A DNA stretch of 64,000 bases from Streptomyces sp. WMMC500 (GTDB lineage: Bacteria > Actinomycetota > Actinomycetes > Streptomycetales > Streptomycetaceae): the NCBI RefSeq assembly GCF_027497195.1, contig NZ_CP114905.1, forward strand, positions 1,550,001-1,614,000, given 5' to 3'. The notes beneath the pieces are model-generated. The model searched no databases. It saw nothing but the letters and a program-made list of their open reading frames with translations, and was not told the origin of the DNA. Below are positions 8,439 through 14,955 of this stretch, piece by piece. Within the stretch, counting starts at the first letter, position 1, and every line of letters starts with the position of its first letter. A program made the translations under genes and the position numbers.

Positions 8439-8713
8439 GACGGGACCCTATTCGCCTGCCCAACGAGAGAACAGTGAATTGTTCTGCTTCCCTGCCGCCG
8501 CGCACGGAAGGCGGCGCAGCTGCCAGCGCGCCGACCCGCTCCAGGACACCCGCCCTCAGATACGCCCCCGGTGCTGGCCGTGCGCTGCCTCAGACACGCA
8601 GGGCTGAGCGGACCTGCACATCTCATTGTGTTAGCACCTGTTAGCAGGTGACGAAAATCCCTTGATCACGCTGCGTGGTCAGCGCCTCCCATGTCAAGGG
8701 GTGGCCGCGGAAC
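8439..8713. other. Gap with IS right end and a hairpin
   Basis: These 275 bases contain no supportable gene. They hold the upstream region of the methyltransferase, the right inverted repeat of the IS-like element (8622-8635), and a perfect dyad CACCTG-TTAG-CAGGTG at 8635-8650 just outside it. Confidence 0.5.
8622..8635 (-). repeat. Right terminal inverted repeat of IS-like element
   Basis: CTCATTGTGTTAGC, exact reverse complement of 6829-6842. It lies about 185 bases upstream of the methyltransferase start, placing that gene and its promoter inside the element. Confidence 0.72.
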
Positions 8714-9373
8714 TTACGCAGGAGTTCCTATCGTATACCCCCTAACTCTGTCCCCACACAGGACCATCACCCACTTTAGGGCAAGTGAGTATCGATGTTT
8801 CGGATTTCCCTCGACCGTGTAATCGATCCATGCCCGATTTATCACACCGCCGCGGTGGTCCACCTTGACGACGAATAGTAGCTCGGTAAAGCCGTGATCG
8901 CCCTTCCCCGATTCACTGCAAGGGCGCGTGATGCGCAGACCCGGCTGGAAGCTTTTATACGAGCCTTCCATGCGGAGGCTGGAACCATTGTCCGGATCGA
9001 TAAATTTCGGTGGCGAACCTTGTGAGGAAATTATGCCGCTCGTGTTTTCGTTCACCTCCCGCAGCTTGAGGTTGACATCGAGCGGACGCACCGGCGTTTC
9101 GTAGCGAATTCGTTGGACAGCTACTTCGCGCCCAGAGGTCGTACACAGGAAGTAGGAGCCGAATGAGCCCACCCAAGGAGATTGCTTCGGTTCCGCTATG
9201 GTGATGAGGCCGCCACCAGTCTGGGCACTGAGGATGCCGGTCCCGGAAGGGTACCGCTTAGCGTCGGCAGCCGCAGAAAAGATCACCACAGCGGACAGCG
9301 CCACAACTAGCACTCGCCCAACTGGATGGGTGGCCCGCCAATGACGCACCTGAGACACGTATTGACGGGCCAT
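8714..9373 (-). CDS. Hypothetical exported or membrane-anchored protein
   Basis: A 219-aa product not recognised. After a short basic N-terminus (RQYVSQVRHWRATHP) there is one hydrophobic segment, VGRVLVVALSAVVIFSAAADA, which could be a signal peptide or anchor. The remainder is soluble, beta-rich in appearance, with cysteines in FLCTTSG, RPCSES and MVLCGD. GC content and GC3 are clearly lower than the window average, consistent with recent transfer. The start is ATG at 9373 behind GGTAGGTG; a GTG at 9385 is also open. It diverges from the next small gene and lies in the segment between the two Sir2 copies. Confidence 0.6.
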   Translation of the reverse strand: MARQYVSQVRHWRATHPVGRVLVVALSAVVIFSAAADAKRYPSGTGILSAQTGGGLITIAEPKQSPWVGSFGSYFLCTTSGREVAVQRIRYETPVRPLDVNLKLREVNENTSGIISSQGSPPKFIDPDNGSSLRMEGSYKSFQPGLRITRPCSESGKGDHGFTELLFVVKVDHRGGVINRAWIDYTVEGNPKHRYSLALKWVMVLCGDRVRGYTIGTPA

Positions 9374-9431
9374 CACATCAATCACCTACCGGTCGTCACA
9401 AGCTATCGGGGGATACCCATGCAGACACGAC

Positions 9432-9857
9432 ATGGTATGCTACTCATGGAACACACTTCAGCCGGGCGAACTGGTGGAAGTCCGCCTTTACAAAACAGGC
9501 CAGGTTTCTCTCCGTGCCACGCTCCCTCGGGACGGTCTAGGCTCCATCCTCGACCCCAACGTCCTACCCCAGCAGATCTCCGACCTACTCAGATTCGTGG
9601 GTGCTCTGAGAATCGTCCAACACGACAGCGTTGTTGTGGCCGCTGGCGTGTCAGACCCCGCAATGACCAGCGTCGACACTTTCCACCCACAGCAGTCGCG
9701 GCAGAGTGCCCAGATGGCTGGCTACGCCCAACCAAATCTTATCCTGCGGACCCAACCGGACGAGTCCGTCACCCTAGCCGTCCTGGGAACCGGGGCTGAC
9801 GAGGTCGCGGGCTATCTTGCTCAAGCCCTGATCGCCCAGCACCCCTCCACCAAGTGA
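9432..9857 (+). CDS. Hypothetical protein, possibly a C-terminal remnant
   Basis: A 141-aa frame with regular amino-acid composition (e.g. LVEVRLYKTGQVSLRATLP, then TLAVLGTGADEVAGYLAQAL). I do not recognise the family. There is no clear ribosome binding site before the ATG, and the first residues look arbitrary, so this may be the 3' end of a larger gene cut during formation of the island. The codon bias is weaker than in resident genes. It ends about 135 bases before homology to the truncated Sir2 begins. Confidence 0.45.
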   Translation: MVCYSWNTLQPGELVEVRLYKTGQVSLRATLPRDGLGSILDPNVLPQQISDLLRFVGALRIVQHDSVVVAAGVSDPAMTSVDTFHPQQSRQSAQMAGYAQPNLILRTQPDESVTLAVLGTGADEVAGYLAQALIAQHPSTK

Positions 9858-9992
9858 CGTTCGTGCGTGATTGGACGTGCGCGGTCCAGCACCGGACCGT
9901 CGATCAGGATCTGTGGTGGCCGACGGAAGTCCGCAGCGAACAGAGTGCTCATGTGCAGGATGGTCGATGTGTTACATCTGCCAATCGCTTGC

Positions 9993-10673
9993 AATTCCGG
10001 GATCCCTGGTTATCGCGGTCGGAACGGGCTGTGGCGGCGGGACCCCGAAGCCGAGAAGCTTGTGACGTACGAGTACTACATGGGTGATCCGGAAATCCAG
10101 CGGCGCTCGTGGCAGATGCGGGGTAAGAATCGCACGCTCATGGCCCGGCCCAACGCCGCGCACCGGGCCGTCGCCGAACTCGCCCGCTCCGGCACCCCGG
10201 TGCGGGTGGTCACGCAGAACGTCGACGGGCTGCACCAGCGCGCGGGGCTGCCCGACCGCAAGGTGCTGGAGCTGCACGGCTCGTCCCGTACGGCGGTGTG
10301 CACCGCCTGCCCCTGGCGCGGGCCGATGGCCCAGACGCTGGCCCGGGTGGCGGACGGAGAGCCGGATCCGCCGTGCCGGGAGTGCGGCGGGATCCTGAAG
10401 TCGGCGACGGTGATGTTCGGGCAGCCGCTCGACCCGGAGGTGCTGGCCACCGCGGTGGCGGTGGCGGAGGCCGCGGAGGTCTTCCTGGCGGTCGGCAGCA
10501 GTCTGCAGGTGCAGCCGGCCGCGTCCCTCGCGGGCCGGGCCGCGGCGGCGGGGGCCCGGCTGATCGTCGTCAACGCCGAGCCCACGCCGTACGACCACCT
10601 CGCGGCCGAGGTGGTCCGCGAGCCGATCAGCGAGGCGCTGCCGCCTTTGCTGGCCCGGCTGGCCCGGCCGTGA
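9993..10673 (+). pseudogene. 5'-truncated Sir2-family deacylase (second copy)
   Basis: Homology to the first Sir2 gene begins abruptly at ATTCCGGGATCCC (6139 in copy one, 9993 here). The NAD-binding GAGIS segment and about the first 26 residues are missing, and the first match reads SGIPGYRGRNGLW instead of SGIPDYRGPNGLW. The catalytic TQNVDGLHQRAG, zinc cysteines (CTAC, CREC) and VGSSLQVQPAAS are intact. An open frame continues upstream to 9867 but is unlike any sirtuin N-terminus. Without GAGIS the product should not bind NAD properly. Roughly the first 165 bases are about 93% identical to copy one by eye, then identity drops. The 3' end overlaps the convergent permease gene by 47 bases. 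Confidence 0.8.
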
Positions 10674-12195
10674 CCGCCTTCTCCCGCGCGCCCGCCATCA
10701 GCAGGGTGTAGAGCAGCAGGGACGCACCCAGGCCCACCGCCCAGCCGTAGTCCGCCAGCGGCTTCAGCAGCGGGATGAGGCCGTCCTCGGGGTACGGGCC
10801 CGACGCGCCCGCGTCCGTGTGCGAACCGCCGACCGCCAGCACCGCGCCCACCGCGAAGGCCAGGACGCCGCGCCAGTTCCAGCCGCCCGCGTACCAGTAG
10901 GCGCCGTCCCGGCGGTAGAGGCCGGGGAGGTCGAGCACCGTGCGGCGGACGAGCCAGTAGTCGGCGATCAGGACGCCGGCGACCGCGCCCAGCAGGCCGC
11001 CGTAGGTGCCGAGCCAGACGAAGATGTAGATGTCCGGGTTGGCGATCAGTTCCCAGGGGAACATCAGCATGCCCGCGGCGCAGGCGATCAGCGATCCGGT
11101 ACGGAAGCTGATGGCCCTCGGCGCCAGGTTGGACAGGTCGTACGCGGGACTGACCAGGTTCGCCGCGACGTTCGTGGTCAGGGTGGCGAGCAGGATGACG
11201 AACAGGGCGAAGGCGATGCCCAGTTTGGTGTCCATGCGTGCGGCCAGCTCGGCCGGTTCCCAGACCGGCTTGCCGTAGACCGCCTGCGAACCCGACGTGA
11301 CCAGGACGGACAGCAGCGCGAACGCGGCCATCGTGGTGGGCAGGCCGAGCGACTGGCCCCAGATCTGCGCGCGCTGCCCGGCCCCGAAGCGGGTGAAGTC
11401 CGGGATGTTCAGCGACAGGGTCGACCAGAAGCCGATCATGCCCATGAGGGCGGGGAAGAACACCTTCCAGAACTCGGTGCCCCAGCCCAGCTCGGACGGC
11501 TCGTCCAGCAGCGGGCCGAAGCCGCCGGCCTGGTCGGCGATCCATATCAGCAGTGCGACCGCGCCCGCGAGCATCAGCGGCGCGGCCCAGTTCTCCAGCT
11601 TCTTCACCCCCTCCATGCCGAAGAGGATGATGCCGACCTCGATCAGCCAGAAGAGGACGAAGCACAGCCACTGCGGCCACGGATAGCCGCCCCAGCTCCC
11701 GGCCCCGGTCCACCAGTCGGCGCCGATGATCTTCCCGGCCAGGAAGTAGATCGCCTGGCCGCCGATCCACGTCTGGATGCCGAACCAGGCGCAGGCGACG
11801 ACGCCGCGCAGCAGCGCCGGCAGGTTCGCGCCCACCACGCCGAACGACGAGCGGGCCAGGACGGGGAAGGGGATCCCGTACTTCGGGCCCGCGTGGCCGG
11901 TCAGCAGCATAGGCGCGAGCACGATGAGGTTGGCCAGGGTGATGGTGAGGACGGCCTGCTTCCAGTCCATGCCCAGCGCGATGAGGCCGGCGGCCAGCGT
12001 CCAGGTCGGCACGTTGACCGCCATGCCGATCCACAGCGCGGCGAAGTTGTACGTGGTCCAGGTGCGCTTCGCGGCCGGGACGGGCATGAGGTCGCCATTG
12101 GCGTAAGGGCTGCCGGCGAGGTCGTCGCCGGGGGCGAGTTCCACCCGGCCGTCGGCGGACGAGGGCGGGAACGGTGTCGCGGCGTCGGCGGTCAT
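10627..12195 (-). CDS. NCS1-family nucleobase/hydantoin:cation symporter
   Basis: A 522-aa integral membrane permease of the nucleobase:cation symporter-1 family. The hallmark N-terminal block is present (TWTTYNFAALWIGMAVNVPT, then GLIALGMDWKQAVLTI), and about twelve hydrophobic segments follow. It would import uracil, allantoin or hydantoin-type compounds. It starts ten bases after the oxidoreductase gene, with GGGAGGG as ribosome binding site, and is the last gene of the hydantoinase operon, which suggests a pyrimidine or hydantoin substrate. The 3' end overlaps the truncated Sir2 copy by 47 bases on the opposite strand. Confidence 0.92.
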   Translation of the reverse strand: MTADAATPFPPSSADGRVELAPGDDLAGSPYANGDLMPVPAAKRTWTTYNFAALWIGMAVNVPTWTLAAGLIALGMDWKQAVLTITLANLIVLAPMLLTGHAGPKYGIPFPVLARSSFGVVGANLPALLRGVVACAWFGIQTWIGGQAIYFLAGKIIGADWWTGAGSWGGYPWPQWLCFVLFWLIEVGIILFGMEGVKKLENWAAPLMLAGAVALLIWIADQAGGFGPLLDEPSELGWGTEFWKVFFPALMGMIGFWSTLSLNIPDFTRFGAGQRAQIWGQSLGLPTTMAAFALLSVLVTSGSQAVYGKPVWEPAELAARMDTKLGIAFALFVILLATLTTNVAANLVSPAYDLSNLAPRAISFRTGSLIACAAGMLMFPWELIANPDIYIFVWLGTYGGLLGAVAGVLIADYWLVRRTVLDLPGLYRRDGAYWYAGGWNWRGVLAFAVGAVLAVGGSHTDAGASGPYPEDGLIPLLKPLADYGWAVGLGASLLLYTLLMAGAREKAVTAGPAGPAKAAAPR

Positions 12196-12205
12196 GGGCC
12201 CTCCC

Positions 12206-13225
12206 TCAGGCCAGCGCCGGGATGACGTGCGTGCCGTACGCGTCGATGGTGGACTCCTTCGCGTCGTGCATCGCGTAGATCGCGAACTGGTGCACGCCCA
12301 GCTCCCGCAGCCGGCCGAGCTTCTCCAGGTGCGCCTCGACCGGGCCCAGGATGCAGAAGCGGTCCACGATGTCGTCCGGTACGAAGTCCGTGGACGGGTT
12401 CCCGGCGCGGCCGTGGTGGGAGTAGTCGTAGCCCTGGCGCTGCTTGACGTAGGCGGTCAGCGCCTCGGGGACGACGTCGGAGTGCTCGCCGTAGCGGGCG
12501 ACGAGGTCGGCGACGTGGTTGCCGACCATGCCGCCGAACCAGCGGCACTGCTCGCGCGCGTGCGTCAGCGCCTCGGGGGTGCCGTCCGTGACGTACGCGG
12601 GGGCGGCGACGCAGATCGTCAGGTCGTCCGGGTCGCGGCCGGCCTGGGCGGCGGCGGTGCGTACCGCCTTGACCATGAACTCCGTGAGGTACACGTCGGA
12701 CAGTTGCAGGATGAAGCCGTCCGCGGCCTGCCCGGCGAGCGCCAGCGCCTTCGGCCCGTACGCGGCCATCCACACCGGCAGCCGGCCGTTCTCGACCCAC
12801 GGCAGCGTCAGCGTCGTGCCGGAGTCGCGGTCGACGACGGCCTCGCGGCCCTCGGCGAGGTCGCGGATGACGCGGATGGCGTCGCCGAGGCGGGCCAGGG
12901 TGTTCGGCGGGCGGCCCGCGACGCGCATGGCGGAGTCGCCGCGGCCGATGCCGCAGACGGTGCGGTTGCCGTACATCTCGTTGAGGGTGGCGAAGGCGGA
13001 GGCGGTGACCTCCCAGGCGCGGGTGCCGGGGTTGGTGACCATGGGGCCGACGGTGAGCCGCTCGGTGTGCTCCAGGATGCGGCTGTAGATGACGTACGGC
13101 TCCTGCCACAGAACGGTGGAGTCGAACGTCCAGCCGTAGCGGAAGCCGTTGCGCTCGGCGCGGCGCATCAGGCCCACGACGGCGGATGCGGGCGGGTCGG
13201 TCTGCAGCACGAGTCCGAAATCCAC
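12206..13225 (-). CDS. LLM-class F420-dependent oxidoreductase (TIGR03842-like)
   Basis: A 339-aa luciferase-like TIM-barrel protein beginning VDFGLVLQTDPPAS. Typical segments are MVTNPGTRAWEVTASAFATL, VCGIGRGDSAMR and LPVWMAAYGPKALALAGQ, plus a C-terminal FAIYAMHDAKE. Members of this subfamily sit next to dihydropyrimidinase and NCS1 permease genes in other actinomycetes, as I recall. It probably reduces or oxidises a pyrimidine-pathway intermediate with F420 or FMN. The GTG start at 13225 has AAAGGGGG before it; there is no nearby ATG. A longer open frame upstream is only antisense/shadow sequence of the hydantoinase gene. Confidence 0.88.
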   Translation of the reverse strand: MDFGLVLQTDPPASAVVGLMRRAERNGFRYGWTFDSTVLWQEPYVIYSRILEHTERLTVGPMVTNPGTRAWEVTASAFATLNEMYGNRTVCGIGRGDSAMRVAGRPPNTLARLGDAIRVIRDLAEGREAVVDRDSGTTLTLPWVENGRLPVWMAAYGPKALALAGQAADGFILQLSDVYLTEFMVKAVRTAAAQAGRDPDDLTICVAAPAYVTDGTPEALTHAREQCRWFGGMVGNHVADLVARYGEHSDVVPEALTAYVKQRQGYDYSHHGRAGNPSTDFVPDDIVDRFCILGPVEAHLEKLGRLRELGVHQFAIYAMHDAKESTIDAYGTHVIPALA

Positions 13226-13275
13226 TTCGGCCCCCTTTGGGAACGATGCCGGAGGTGTGGGTCTGGTGGCTGGTT

Positions 13276-14676
13276 CTAGAGGAACTGGCAGGTGCCGCGC
13301 GGGATGTACTGGCCGTGTCCCGCGTGGCCGGTGAACTCGCGCCCGTCGAGGACGGTCTCGCCGCGGGAGAGCACGGTCTCGACGCGGCCGGTGATCTCCT
13401 TGCCCTCGTACGCCGAGTAGTCGACGTTCATGTGGTGCGTGGCGGCGGAGAGCGTCTGGCGGGCCCCGGGGTCGTAGATGACGATGTCGGCGTCGGAGCC
13501 GGGGGCGATGGTGCCCTTGCGGGGGTAGAGGCCGAACATCCGCGCGGGGGCGGCGCAGGCGATGTCGATCCAGCGGCGGCGGGTCAGGTGCCCGTCGAGC
13601 ACGGCCTGGTGGAGGAGGTCCATGCGGTTCTCCACGCCCGGCAGCCCGTTGGGGATCTTGGAGAAGTCGCCGCGGCCCAGCTCCTTCTGGTCCGTGAAGC
13701 AGAACGGGCAGTGGTCGGTGGAGACGACCTGGAGGTCGTCGGTGCGCAGCCCGCGCCAGAGGGCGGCCTGGTGCTCGCGGGGGCGCAGCGGGGTGGAGCA
13801 GACGTACTTGGCGCCCTCGAAGTCCGGTTCCGCGAGGTTGTCGGTGGACAGGAACAGGTACTGCGGGCAGGTCTCGCCGAAGACGGGCAGGCCGGCGTCG
13901 CGGGCCTGCGCCAGCTCGGCGACGGCCTCCTCGGCGGAGACGTGCACGACGTACAGCGGGCTGCCGGCGACCCGGGCGAGCTGGATGGCGCGGTGCGTGG
14001 CCTCGGCCTCCAGCAGGACCCTGCGCACCTCGCCGTGGTGGCGCGGGTCGGTCCTGCCCGCCTTGAGGGCCTGTTCGACGAGGACGTCGATGGCGATGCC
14101 GTTCTCCGCGTGCATCATGATCAGCCCGCCGTTGCCGGCGGCGCGCTGCATGGCGCGGAGGATCTGGCCGTCGTCGCTGTAGAAGACGCCGGGGTAGGCC
14201 ATGAACAGCTTGAAGGAGGTCACGCCCTCCTCGACCAGCCCGTCCATCTCCTTGAGCGTGTGCTCGTTGACGTCGGAGAGGATCATGTGGAAGGCGTAGT
14301 CGATGCTGCACTGGGCGTCGGCCTTGGCGTGCCAGGCGTCCAGGCCCTCGCGCAGCGCGCTGCCCTGCTTCTGGACGGCGAAGTCGACGATGGTCGTCGT
14401 GCCGCCCCAGGCGGCGGCGCGGGTGCCCGTCTCGAACGTGTCGGAGGCGAACGTACCGCCGAAGGGCAGCTCCATGTGGGTGTGCGCGTCGACCCCGCCC
14501 GGGATGACGTACTTGCCGGTGGCGTCGAGCGTGGCGGCCCCGGCGCGCCAGCCGGCGGCGGCGTCGCTGCCGTGCGCTGCCAGGGCGGTGACGCGGCCGT
14601 GCTCGACGAGCACGTCGGCGTGGATCTCGTCGGCGGCGGTGATGACCAGCCCGCCGGTGATGACTGTACGGCTCAC
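13276..14676 (-). CDS. hydA: Dihydropyrimidinase / D-hydantoinase
   Basis: A 466-aa amidohydrolase that opens the ring of dihydrouracil or hydantoins. It shows the metal motif VDAHTHMELPFGG (about residue 60), the bridging carbamylated lysine in TSFKLFMAYPG, VHVSAEEAV, and STDHCPFCF near residue 315. The typical dihydropyrimidinase length and C-terminal RKGTIAPGSDADIVIYDP are present. The GTG start at 14676 follows GGAAGGGAG. Dihydropyrimidinase and hydantoinase cannot be separated by reading alone. It is first gene of an operon with the F420 oxidoreductase (50-base gap) and NCS1 permease. Two palindromes lie within 55 bases upstream. Confidence 0.93.
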   Translation of the reverse strand: MSRTVITGGLVITAADEIHADVLVEHGRVTALAAHGSDAAAGWRAGAATLDATGKYVIPGGVDAHTHMELPFGGTFASDTFETGTRAAAWGGTTTIVDFAVQKQGSALREGLDAWHAKADAQCSIDYAFHMILSDVNEHTLKEMDGLVEEGVTSFKLFMAYPGVFYSDDGQILRAMQRAAGNGGLIMMHAENGIAIDVLVEQALKAGRTDPRHHGEVRRVLLEAEATHRAIQLARVAGSPLYVVHVSAEEAVAELAQARDAGLPVFGETCPQYLFLSTDNLAEPDFEGAKYVCSTPLRPREHQAALWRGLRTDDLQVVSTDHCPFCFTDQKELGRGDFSKIPNGLPGVENRMDLLHQAVLDGHLTRRRWIDIACAAPARMFGLYPRKGTIAPGSDADIVIYDPGARQTLSAATHHMNVDYSAYEGKEITGRVETVLSRGETVLDGREFTGHAGHGQYIPRGTCQFL

Positions 14677-14693
14677 GGCCTCTGCTCCCTTCC

Positions 14694-14710
14694 GGTGACG
14701 CGACGTCACC
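14694..14710. promoter_or_regulatory. Perfect palindrome upstream of dihydropyrimidinase
   Basis: GGTGACG-CGA-CGTCACC, 17 bases, 18 bases before the GTG start of the dihydropyrimidinase gene and inside its likely untranslated leader or promoter. It is a plausible regulator site. It is not repeated before the nitrilase operon, unlike the neighbouring TCTAC/GTAGA dyad. Confidence 0.45.
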
Positions 14711-14715
14711 AGGGG

Positions 14716-14729
14716 TCTACACCCGTAGA
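14716..14729. promoter_or_regulatory. Operator TCTAC-N4-GTAGA before hydantoinase operon
   Basis: TCTACACCCGTAGA begins 40 bases upstream of the dihydropyrimidinase start. The same dyad, TCTACGCACGTAGA, begins 30 bases upstream of the beta-ureidopropionase-like gene at 25351-25364. Matching sequence, spacing and position before two operons of one pathway make this a good candidate for a shared regulator site. Confidence 0.65.
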
Positions 14730-14955
14730 GTCGAGCTGCGTGCGAAGACCGTAGAAGCATGGCACCGCGCTCGGCAATACCGCGGCAGCCACCCTTCGGG
14801 GCAGCGTGGCGGGGGGCCGTACGCGCCGATCGTGCGCGCCGCACGCCGTACCCGTGCGTACTGCACACCCTGTTCATGACAGCGGTGACTACTGCCGGCG
14901 CCCGTCCGGCTGCCATCCTTCCTGAGCGCAGTCAAAGTGACGGCCTTGGGGGGAA

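Larger units (their letters stand above)
6829..8635. mobile_element. IS5-type element carrying a methyltransferase gene
   Basis: The left end GCTAACACAATGAG (6829-6842) is repeated as its exact complement CTCATTGTGTTAGC at 8622-8635, a 14-base perfect inverted repeat. The next bases also partly match. Between the ends lie a broken IS5-family transposase and, on the opposite strand, a complete methyltransferase gene. If the outer TA pairs are the target duplication, the uninterrupted site would have been GC-TA-GC. The passenger gene abuts and slightly overlaps the transposase 3' end. Element boundaries follow only from the repeats. Confidence 0.7.

Noticed and set aside
9326..9799. Alternative 157-codon frame overlapping the small gene at 9432-9857
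   Set aside because: Pro/Arg-rich shadow composition, conflicting with the divergent exported-protein start; the 9432 frame has more protein-like composition.
12206..14311. 701-codon frame apparently fusing a protein to the F420 oxidoreductase
   Set aside because: The upstream part is an out-of-frame reading of the dihydropyrimidinase gene. The true oxidoreductase starts at GTG 13225 with its own ribosome binding site.
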